A stretch of 28,034 nt of DNA from a virus. A program made the translations under genes and the position numbers. This document shows, piece by piece, positions 1 through 8,344 of the stretch; within the stretch, counting starts at the first letter, position 1; every line of letters begins with the position of its first letter. Below the pieces are notes generated by a model. The model saw only the letters and a list, made by a program, of their open reading frames with translations. It made no database searches and had not been told where the DNA came from. The stretch is from positions 1 through 28,034 of the IMG/VR virus record IMGVR_UViG_3300047476_001134; one strand, written 5' to 3'.

Positions 1-5
1 GGCAT
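1..5 (-). CDS. First codon of the next late gene (partial)
   Basis: An ATG on the minus strand begins at base 5. An AGGA ribosome-binding site lies six bases upstream of it, at 12-15. It follows the stop codon of the 1731-residue structural gene after a gap of about 25 bases, which matches the spacing of this operon. Only one codon is inside the window, so the product cannot be named. Confidence 0.4.
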
Positions 6-30
6 TTATTTTCCTAAGCTTTTCAACTGA

Positions 31-3000
31 TTATTTATCGTCTGTGTTATACAAAGATTTCCATGATTTCTCAGCACGTTCTTTACTTACAAACAGGCCA
101 GTCACCATCATTAATGTCATCCATGGTATACTATTTGGTATAGACCATTTATTATATTTTTTACCCATCATCATATTTACAGCATTATCAAATGTCCATT
201 TTAAATATTTTGATGTCACACTAGAACCATCTTTTCTTATGATAGGAATCCAATATTTACTTGCTACAATATGATAACCTCTATGGAAACGTTCACCGAT
301 CCAAGTCTTATCTAATGTTTTATTTCCCCATGCATTGATACGTGCTAAACGCATTGGTGACATTTCACCACCAGCTGTCATTGCATTTGCAACTACACAG
401 CAACGACTACTTCTAGGTGGAGGTGGTGGAGGAACATAGGTTGCAGTCTGTACTGTGTATGAATATACATACTTAGAGCGTACAGAGATTCTGGCACCAA
501 CATAGTAGTCTGTGATGTTTGAAGCTTTAGCATCAAGTGCTAACTTAGTTACACCAGTGAACCATGCACCACCTTTTGGCATTAAAATTTCTTGTGCTAC
601 AGAATCATAACTTGTTGCTGGAGGTGATGTGGATTGATAAACAATTTCACCAGCAGAATTCTTACCTACGACAGCAACTGCACCTGGACTGCCAGCTGTT
701 GTGGTTGCAGTAATTCTAAACGTATGTGAACCCGCAGTTAAAAACTTAGTATTTGTTGATGTTGTTTTTGGTCCACCAGTATGAGTAATAACTGTATATG
801 GAGCAGTAGTTCCATCAATTCTAAGTATTGATGTACCTGTACCACTTACTACGAATGTGTAAGTGTCATCTTCAGGTACAGTTGCAGTGAAAGTTAAATT
901 GTAAGAACCTGATCTATTTAAATCACCCCAGACACCATATCGATTTAAGAAAGTTCCCCAATCGCCTGCATCTTGCATTTTATAAATGTTAGATGCTGCA
1001 CCACCACCTGCTGGAGTATAACTTCCACCAACACCAGTAACAAGACCAGTTGTATGTAATGCAGTCACAGAGGAAGATGCATTAATGAAACCGTATGCTG
1101 TGTTTGATCCTGCTGCATTGTACTGGCCTGAAGAATCGAATACTGCATTTTGAATTATATTTGTTGTAGTATATGTTGGAGCACCTAATAATGCAGAGAT
1201 GTACAAACGAGCACTTGTGCTATTTGGATAATTGTACATACCAACAACTCTACCAATTGGGTAGAATTTATTTGCTGTGTAATATCCAACAATATCATTC
1301 TCTTTAAATTTACCACCAACATTTACAAGTTCGATTGTATTTGGTGATGTCATGTAGTCATTGACTTTTTCACCATCAAACCAACATGATACTGGAGAGT
1401 TAACTAACAGTCCTTTTGCTCTGACAATAATTTGTTGTGGTCTGATATACGGTAAAACTGCAATGTTAGTTAAGTAACCATTGTTTGTACCAACAGTAGA
1501 AGATACTTGACTATAACCAGCCTTAGTAATATTACCTAATTGACTTGCATATGTTTCTGTGGTTGTTGCAATATAACCCACATAGCCATATGGACTTGGG
1601 TTGACACCATGACCTTCAATAGGACCAGTTGTTGTTGTTTTTGTCTGTGAAGTACCAGGAATAGTTGCAAAGTCACCAGCATTTAGTAAGTTCACACCAT
1701 TAGTTTGTTGATATATCTTTAATGATGGATCCGCAACAAGTATCGATGGTGCTCTGTTATTATCTACCCAGTTATCCATAGGTGGATTTAAACTTAAAAC
1801 ACCTTGTGATACAGCAACAGCGAATGGGTTTACACTTACTGTACTTGTTGCAATTGGTTGCACAACAACGTTTGCGGTTGTGTATGGTAATGTAAAGACA
1901 TTTGTATTCGTACCACCAATACTTGATACTGAGAAGTAATTGGTTTTATTTAATGTACCTAAAGAACTTAATACAACAGGATTTTGTAGTGCAAAATTAT
2001 CTACAATATTTAAAGGTCCAAGTCTTTTCTTTCTTGTGTTTAGATTAGACTGAAAATCTGGATTGGCAGTATCGGCCGTTGAATATGATGAGAAATCATC
2101 AACTAAGATACCATTCTTGAATCTATTTAAACCATTAACATCAGGTACTTGTAGAGATTGTGCATTTGTTTCTAGTAAACTTAATGATGTATAGTATTCT
2201 AGATTATTAACACGTGTTTGTAGGTCAGTAATATCTCTCTTGATCCAATTTTTGTGCAATACTTTTTCAATTGAAAGGTTTGCATCAACTTGTCCTGGTG
2301 ATTCGCCTGGAATATATGCTGTGTAAGGATCTAAAGTTAGATTAGATAATACTAATGCACCATCAGGTTCGGTTGGGAAAATAGGATTAGTAGAAGGAGT
2401 ACCTTTTACAATTTTGAATTCTTTATCTTTTGTCAAGATAAGTTTATCTTTTCTTGCCAGATAATAATTATAATCACTTGTGTATTCCGACAAAGGTAGT
2501 GGTATTAATATACCAGCATCTGATGAAGTAGGATTACCTGTGTATTCAAATGTCATTTCCGCTTGAGCATTTTTTCTAACAGGTCTAAAATCCACACAGT
2601 CTGATAATCTATAAACTGTACCACCCTTACTTGAATAAGTCGGAATAGCTTGATATTCTTCTGGTGATGTTGATACACCGCCAGCTGAACCAGGAAGGTA
2701 AGAGTTTACATTGAAATAACCATCACCACCGGTGTGTTCATAAAAATCAAATACAACTAGTATATTACCATTTGGTACAGATGCACCTGCAACCAGATTA
2801 ACTGATGCATGGTCGTACATAGTATCTCTTTGGCCATTATCTAATACAAATAAAGATGTAATGTCATGTGATGGATCGATCAACATAGCACTAGTTACTG
2901 CTGTTCCTGGTGATTTTGAATTAATCACTTTAACAATCTTTTTAACATCAGAAACATATAGTGAGTTGATTTGTTTTATTGCATCATGTTTAATGTAAAC

Positions 3001-5226
3001 TTGACCTTTAGTTAAATCGATATATGTACTTGAATTGATTGTGTTACTTACACCAGATGTACTTGCAACTGTGGTATTACCGATAACAAGATTTTTTGTT
3101 TTTAATATGGTTGATGAATCGTCAGCATTAGAAATTACAATGTCAGCAATAACATCCACAACAGTACCAGCTGGATGTGTTGTTGATCTTAGTGTGGCCG
3201 TTTTCTTGTCACCAGAAATTGTTACTGTATTACCTGAAGTTGCAAAATCTAAAATTGCACCAGTTGATTGATTGATAACAATGAAATTTTGTTTAACTAC
3301 ATCAGAAGATAACTGTCCTGTTCCTGAGAATACTTGTGGAGTACCAGAAGGTATAGTTATTGCCAATGTAGCAGTACCACCAACGTTAGTTAGTGTCTTT
3401 GATCTGAATACTTTTGTTGAGTTGTAATCACTGTTTGAAATGTTTGCAACATAAGGATAACCAATTGGGAATATAAGTTCAGGTACTTTAGGATTAGTTA
3501 ATACTGTATCGCCTGTTACTAATCCATCAGTCTTACCAGAATTGGAAATATTTGCTGATGCGATAATAGTATTACTACTGTTTCTTATTACAAAGGAGTC
3601 TATGTCTTTAACTTTAAAAGCAAAAGAGAAAGTTGATGTGTTATCAACTGGTACAGTAAATGGTGCATCTACAGTTGCTGTTTTTGTTGTTCCATTGTAT
3701 GATATAATTTTTCTTCTATCACCTATACTTGCACCACCTGTGATAGTAATTGTTGAACCATAGTATGCATTGGTTACATTTGAGAATGTAGCATTGGTAT
3801 CATTAAATTGTATAGTTGTTTCTGTGCCTGTTGTTGCTGTACCATTCAATGTTGTTGTGAATATATCGGTGACATAGGCCTTATAAGTGTAAGTTGATGT
3901 ATCTGAATCGGATGTGCTTGATTCAAATTGTAAATTTCTAATATATGCTGAACCAACTAATGATGAATTATAAGTTGTAGTATTTCCTGATAATATGTTG
4001 GCACTAGTTACACAATGCAAATCAATCTTAGGCATTGTGGTAATATCAATCTTACCTTTTACACCGTTTACAATGAAGTAACTACCATAATCAAAGAATA
4101 CTGGGTTGTTTGTAATTGAATCGGTTGTTCTAGCTCTATCATTCTCTAATAATAGGTCTGATTGATTCTCGATTCTGTAACCATGAACGTATGCAACACC
4201 TTTACCAATTCTTAGGTCGAATTTACTGTCGTCTGCATTTGCTACTGGAGTAATTTTGAATTCATTAACAACATAATCACCATTACTTTCATAATCACGT
4301 TTAGCAAAGTAATCATCGATAACAGAGTAAACTGTACCATCTACTTGTTTAACTATAATACCATTTTCGACTCTCATTAGTTCAACAAACGAATCATCAT
4401 CGCCAAGTTTTAATGGTTTGGAAACAAGTGTTAATTTTATTTGATATCTGTCTGCACCTGGTGCTTGATAGTTGGAAGCACCAACTGCTGGGTCTAACAA
4501 TGATGTATCACCCAAATAGGTAACAATATTTTCAGAAATGTCTAAACCAACACGGAAAGATGGTGTGTTACCATAAGGATCCAAGATTGTGGTTTGTGGT
4601 AATACTGATACAAAGTTACCAACAGAATACTTGGAATAAGAACCATCTGGGTTTGGTGTAGATGAATTACTATACCCATTTACGATGTAGAATACACCTT
4701 GAGAAATCGATGCGGTCGAGGCCTTACCTGAACATGTAGTCCCGCCTGCAACACCAATAGTTAACGCAACCGTGCTTGATCCATCAACGCAGGACACGGT
4801 CATTGCATCGGTGAACTGAGCGCCTGAATAGTAATTGATAATAATGGTAGGTGGTTCATTTGTATCAATCAATGAACCTTCTTTATATGCCACAACTTTT
4901 GCACGAACAGTACCAGTTGAATCGGTAACTTCTTTATTTAAAAAGTCCGAAACGTTAATATCCACATTCTGAAATTGTGGTTGTAATTTGATATAGTAAC
5001 AGTTAAAATTTGTGGTAACTTTACCACCGGTAACTGGGGTATTCTGAGAGAAAATATGGTCAGCAAAGTTGGAGATTTGATTCTGTAGAATACTTTGAGC
5101 TTGTGTCAGTTCTCTAGCTTGAACAGCTGAACCTGGTTTGAATAGTATACGATGAAAATTTTTACTTGGATCAAAATCATCATAGTATGGATCAACGTTA
5201 AAATTAATTGCTTCTTTAATAGCCAT
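31..5226 (-). CDS. Large baseplate/virion structural protein, DUF4815 type
   Basis: This 1731-residue protein is the largest product in the window and lies at the distal end of the baseplate operon, after gp8. Its N-terminus (residues 10-50, with FNVDPYYDDFDPSKNFHR then ELTQAQSILQNQI) is the hallmark I associate with the DUF4815 family of marine T4-like phages, generally annotated as a structural protein in the gp9/gp10 region. The middle is beta-rich with many Thr/Ser/Asn residues. Near the C-terminus (about bases 615-950) is a beta-sandwich resembling PA14 or carbohydrate-binding folds (TVPEDDTYTFVVSGTGTS). A run of six prolines follows, then a distinct helical tail of roughly 125 residues starting with a Cys-Cys pair and containing GERFHRGYHIVASKYWIP. 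An AGGG Shine-Dalgarno precedes the ATG. A role at the baseplate periphery or in receptor binding is inferred; family membership is from memory of the motif. Confidence 0.75.
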   Translation of the reverse strand: MAIKEAINFNVDPYYDDFDPSKNFHRILFKPGSAVQARELTQAQSILQNQISNFADHIFSQNTPVTGGKVTTNFNCYYIKLQPQFQNVDINVSDFLNKEVTDSTGTVRAKVVAYKEGSLIDTNEPPTIIINYYSGAQFTDAMTVSCVDGSSTVALTIGVAGGTTCSGKASTASISQGVFYIVNGYSNSSTPNPDGSYSKYSVGNFVSVLPQTTILDPYGNTPSFRVGLDISENIVTYLGDTSLLDPAVGASNYQAPGADRYQIKLTLVSKPLKLGDDDSFVELMRVENGIIVKQVDGTVYSVIDDYFAKRDYESNGDYVVNEFKITPVANADDSKFDLRIGKGVAYVHGYRIENQSDLLLENDRARTTDSITNNPVFFDYGSYFIVNGVKGKIDITTMPKIDLHCVTSANILSGNTTTYNSSLVGSAYIRNLQFESSTSDSDTSTYTYKAYVTDIFTTTLNGTATTGTETTIQFNDTNATFSNVTNAYYGSTITITGGASIGDRRKIISYNGTTKTATVDAPFTVPVDNTSTFSFAFKVKDIDSFVIRNSSNTIIASANISNSGKTDGLVTGDTVLTNPKVPELIFPIGYPYVANISNSDYNSTKVFRSKTLTNVGGTATLAITIPSGTPQVFSGTGQLSSDVVKQNFIVINQSTGAILDFATSGNTVTISGDKKTATLRSTTHPAGTVVDVIADIVISNADDSSTILKTKNLVIGNTTVASTSGVSNTINSSTYIDLTKGQVYIKHDAIKQINSLYVSDVKKIVKVINSKSPGTAVTSAMLIDPSHDITSLFVLDNGQRDTMYDHASVNLVAGASVPNGNILVVFDFYEHTGGDGYFNVNSYLPGSAGGVSTSPEEYQAIPTYSSKGGTVYRLSDCVDFRPVRKNAQAEMTFEYTGNPTSSDAGILIPLPLSEYTSDYNYYLARKDKLILTKDKEFKIVKGTPSTNPIFPTEPDGALVLSNLTLDPYTAYIPGESPGQVDANLSIEKVLHKNWIKRDITDLQTRVNNLEYYTSLSLLETNAQSLQVPDVNGLNRFKNGILVDDFSSYSTADTANPDFQSNLNTRKKRLGPLNIVDNFALQNPVVLSSLGTLNKTNYFSVSSIGGTNTNVFTLPYTTANVVVQPIATSTVSVNPFAVAVSQGVLSLNPPMDNWVDNNRAPSILVADPSLKIYQQTNGVNLLNAGDFATIPGTSQTKTTTTGPIEGHGVNPSPYGYVGYIATTTETYASQLGNITKAGYSQVSSTVGTNNGYLTNIAVLPYIRPQQIIVRAKGLLVNSPVSCWFDGEKVNDYMTSPNTIELVNVGGKFKENDIVGYYTANKFYPIGRVVGMYNYPNSTSARLYISALLGAPTYTTTNIIQNAVFDSSGQYNAAGSNTAYGFINASSSVTALHTTGLVTGVGGSYTPAGGGAASNIYKMQDAGDWGTFLNRYGVWGDLNRSGSYNLTFTATVPEDDTYTFVVSGTGTSILRIDGTTAPYTVITHTGGPKTTSTNTKFLTAGSHTFRITATTTAGSPGAVAVVGKNSAGEIVYQSTSPPATSYDSVAQEILMPKGGAWFTGVTKLALDAKASNITDYYVGARISVRSKYVYSYTVQTATYVPPPPPPRSSRCCVVANAMTAGGEMSPMRLARINAWGNKTLDKTWIGERFHRGYHIVASKYWIPIIRKDGSSVTSKYLKWTFDNAVNMMMGKKYNKWSIPNSIPWMTLMMVTGLFVSKERAEKSWKSLYNTDDK

Positions 5227-5235
5227 TTTTTTCCC

Positions 5236-6627
5236 TTAGTATCCTAATACAAACTTAAATTGTTCTATACCGTCTGTGTTTCTTTGAACACCTGTTCTAT
5301 TCTCAACAAACATAACATGTCCAGAGAATGTTACATATTCAGGTGGATTAATATTGTTAACTGTTCTCACCGTCTTTGATGTGTCGGCAAAAATTGGTTG
5401 ATTTGAAAGTGGTTCTCCAGTCATATTTATAACTCGTATTACATTGTTTGATGAATCAAAATCTAAAACATTTGCTTTGAATGTACAATCATTCAAAGAG
5501 TTTCCTTGATATACAAATTCATCTTCTAGATACTCACCAAATCCTAGTGCAACTGATATTGATGTTGAACAATCATATACAGTACCATTTGCGATTGCTG
5601 AATTCTCTGGTTCTCCAACTTTCACGGTAGGGTCAACTACAATACCTACTTGGTGAAAGTCTATGTCTGTTGATATTTTACCACCTTCTGTTCCAGTAAA
5701 TTGTGCAATCAACATAATGTGTTCGCAACCTAATTCAGTCAATAGGTCACTTCCATGGCCACCGATTGGAGATACACCAGCAAAAACATTTGCACCTGAT
5801 CCTAAGGCCGATGTTATAGTGATATTCGCATAAGTATAACCTGTGCCTTTATTTGTAACTGTAACGTCTGTAATTTCACCCTGTGAATCAGAAGCTATTG
5901 CAGTTGCACCAATGCCGTCTCCAACAATATTCACAATAATTGCAGCATTTGAAGAATCATAACCTGAACCCGAATTCAATACATTAATAACTTCAATATT
6001 ACCCGCACCAGCTGGACTACCTAGTGTTGTTTCTGTTGTTGTGAAACTGTCTGGTGCTCTATTCTTAATCTGTACAGGAATCCAAACACTGTCCATAAAA
6101 TTAACTTTTAGACCCATATCAATGGTGTACATGTATTTCCATTTGTACCCATCAACATCAATGAATATACCATCATCACTGAATGTTCCTGGTTCAAAGT
6201 ATGGTTCTACAGTAGATGGTGCACCGTTATTGTTCCATAGGCATTTGAATACTTGGTCATATTTGTTCTTAACATAAAAATGATATACCAAAAGACCACT
6301 AGAATCTTTTTTATAGATGTCTAAATCTTCTTGGTAATATGTGTACACTTCACCCGATGTCCAATCTACACGTTGAATAACTGGACTAATATTATTAACA
6401 CTAATCTTTTTAGCCGCAAAGATGTTTTTGCGGATTTGTTTCATGGAATAAGGACTGAAACTTGGTGATGGAGGAAATTCATCGTTTGGCCAAACATCAA
6501 CCTTAGATAAGAAACAGTAGTAGTTAGTTACTGGTATTGTTGAGTTGGGTATAGTTGCAACAGAAGAATAGTAACCTTGAGTTACTGCGGATATCTTTGC
6601 ACCGTGTGTTAGTATATTTTTATTCAT
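5236..6627 (-). CDS. 8: Baseplate wedge subunit gp8
   Basis: gp8 is a dimeric component of the T4 baseplate wedge and assembles with gp7, gp10, gp6 and gp53. Evidence is the N-terminal half (YYCFLSKVDVWPNDE, VIQRVDWTSGEVY), which parallels T4 gp8, and a C-terminal ending FSGHVMFVENRTGVQ...EQFKFVLGY that matches the T4 ending with its GEMIYMENR motif. At 463 residues it is longer than T4 gp8 (334). Most of the excess lies around residues 205-290, where a Gly/Tyr-rich repeat (VLNSGSGYD, VTNKGTGYTYANITI, GDGIGATA) is inserted; similar repeats occur in the gp6 and gp7 of this window. The gene lies between the fibre-like gene and the DUF4815 gene. No Shine-Dalgarno is visible: the leader reads AATAAATAAATC, so coupling to the preceding gene (stop 10 bases upstream) is likely. 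Confidence 0.85.
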   Translation of the reverse strand: MNKNILTHGAKISAVTQGYYSSVATIPNSTIPVTNYYCFLSKVDVWPNDEFPPSPSFSPYSMKQIRKNIFAAKKISVNNISPVIQRVDWTSGEVYTYYQEDLDIYKKDSSGLLVYHFYVKNKYDQVFKCLWNNNGAPSTVEPYFEPGTFSDDGIFIDVDGYKWKYMYTIDMGLKVNFMDSVWIPVQIKNRAPDSFTTTETTLGSPAGAGNIEVINVLNSGSGYDSSNAAIIVNIVGDGIGATAIASDSQGEITDVTVTNKGTGYTYANITITSALGSGANVFAGVSPIGGHGSDLLTELGCEHIMLIAQFTGTEGGKISTDIDFHQVGIVVDPTVKVGEPENSAIANGTVYDCSTSISVALGFGEYLEDEFVYQGNSLNDCTFKANVLDFDSSNNVIRVINMTGEPLSNQPIFADTSKTVRTVNNINPPEYVTFSGHVMFVENRTGVQRNTDGIEQFKFVLGY

Positions 6628-6637
6628 GATTTATTTA

Positions 6638-8341
6638 TTACGCTGTTACGGTTACGAATGTGTTTGCTAAGTCACCGTCAATACTAAAGAATCTCATGTA
6701 TGCGGAACTAGATGCGGTAATTGTAAATGTTGTGGATTTAGTTGTTGAATTTAATGCAGAAACACCATGTGTAACTGTATGATTTTGTCCTCCAGTATTT
6801 ACTAACCAAATTTCAACGACCTTACCAGCAGTAAAGTTGGTATGTGTTATTGTTATATCTGCATTACAATTTGATTTAATGATTGAATCTGTTGCATAAT
6901 TAATTGCAATTGCTGTTTGAGCTCCTTCAGGAACTCTTGGAGTAAAGATAAATCCTTTTTGTGGATTTACAACTCCAGTAAATGTTACTGAATCCGCATT
7001 AAAAGATGCAATTTCAGTAACAACATTTGAACCATTCATGCAATTGAAAAACTTAATCTGTGAACCTCTTGCAGTATCGGTCCAATTTTCTGCTGCCAAG
7101 AAATCTATTCGTGCGCTGCCTAATGGTGCGTATCCTGTTGAACCATACCCATTACCACCAAAACGAATCATAACATCACCAGATAATAAACCAGATGGAG
7201 CAGAATAAGTTCCTCTAGCTGATCTACCAGCATATAGTACATAAGCATTAGCACCATATGAATCTGTAACCACACGTGATACTACATTTTGTTTACCTGA
7301 AATATGTACCATGTAACCATCATTTGATGGTGTTGCAACATACGGATTAGCAGAGATTGTTACTGCGGATTGTGTTGCAGAGAAATTTGTATTAGTTAGA
7401 ATTAACTGTGCGTTCATTGAAACAATACCACTTACACCTAATGTGCCTGATATGTTTGCAGTACCAATGACTTGTAAGTTTGCAGTATTAACTTTCTGTG
7501 CGTAAGTATCACCAGTAATAGTTAAACTACCGTTAAATGTTCCTGTTGTATTAGCAAGTGCGGCATTGGCCTTAGCAAATGCTGCCGATGCATATGTATT
7601 CTGTGCAGTGTTAACACCAGTAATATATGTAATGGTATTAGAACTTGTGTTAGCAAGTGTATAAACTGCTTGTGTATAGTTCCATGTTGCAGTAATATCA
7701 TTAGCATTAGTATTCGCTAATGCAAATGCAGCTTGTGAATAATTTGCAGGTGAAGCTGCTGTATTTTGTGATGTATTGTCTGCAAATATAATAGGTTTCT
7801 GTGATAGTTTAAAACCATTACCATAAGAGAACTTAGCTACAACATTTGCATCTGTCGAACCACCTTGGAAGAATACGATATCTCTGTTTTGTGTAACAAC
7901 ACCCATAACAAGGTTACCACCTAGTGTAGAAGAATCGGTACCACCTTGCACTAAAAGATATCCGTCTGATGGTTTTAAAACAGTGTATCCGGGATAATTG
8001 TATGTTGATCCTGTAAATCCCATATCAATATAATTTGTTACATCTGTACCATTATCACCTGTAACAACATAGTCAGATGAACCATTACTTGAATCGTTCT
8101 GTAGATTAACTTGAAGATAATTTTCTGCCTCACCAGCAAATTGTGCAACTACATTAGGGAAAATAACACTATGATTACCAACATTTAGGTAGTTGTTTGC
8201 ATATAGTTGTTGTGCAAGTGTGGTTGCAGTGAACCTACCAGTAACCTGTGATGGCAAATCAACACCCAAAAATATTGTATTGGATGTATTTGCACTAATT
8301 GATGGTAGTTCTATTAGTTCTGAAATCTTTACTGTAGACAT
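6638..8341 (-). CDS. Fibre-like virion structural protein
   Basis: This 567-residue protein lies between gp7 and gp8. The N-terminus (VKISELIELPS...NTIFLGVDLPS) and the following domain (AQFAGEAENYLQVNLQN, then DNGTDVTNYIDMGFTGS) look like head domains of fibre or collar proteins in marine T4-like phages. Residues about 199-265 contain three degenerate repeats of the form A-A-F-A-L-A-N-T (NYSQAAFALANTNAN, NYTQAVYTLANTSSN, ASAAFAKANAALANT), typical of trimeric fibre shafts. The remainder is beta-rich and ends in a small sandwich-like domain (FTAGKVVEIWLVNTGG). An AGGA Shine-Dalgarno overlaps the end of gp7. There is no chaperone or intramolecular peptidase motif that I can see. A fibre or baseplate-decoration role is inferred from composition and position; the exact function is unknown. 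Confidence 0.6.
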   Translation of the reverse strand: MSTVKISELIELPSISANTSNTIFLGVDLPSQVTGRFTATTLAQQLYANNYLNVGNHSVIFPNVVAQFAGEAENYLQVNLQNDSSNGSSDYVVTGDNGTDVTNYIDMGFTGSTYNYPGYTVLKPSDGYLLVQGGTDSSTLGGNLVMGVVTQNRDIVFFQGGSTDANVVAKFSYGNGFKLSQKPIIFADNTSQNTAASPANYSQAAFALANTNANDITATWNYTQAVYTLANTSSNTITYITGVNTAQNTYASAAFAKANAALANTTGTFNGSLTITGDTYAQKVNTANLQVIGTANISGTLGVSGIVSMNAQLILTNTNFSATQSAVTISANPYVATPSNDGYMVHISGKQNVVSRVVTDSYGANAYVLYAGRSARGTYSAPSGLLSGDVMIRFGGNGYGSTGYAPLGSARIDFLAAENWTDTARGSQIKFFNCMNGSNVVTEIASFNADSVTFTGVVNPQKGFIFTPRVPEGAQTAIAINYATDSIIKSNCNADITITHTNFTAGKVVEIWLVNTGGQNHTVTHGVSALNSTTKSTTFTITASSSAYMRFFSIDGDLANTFVTVTA

Positions 8342-8344
8342 TTT

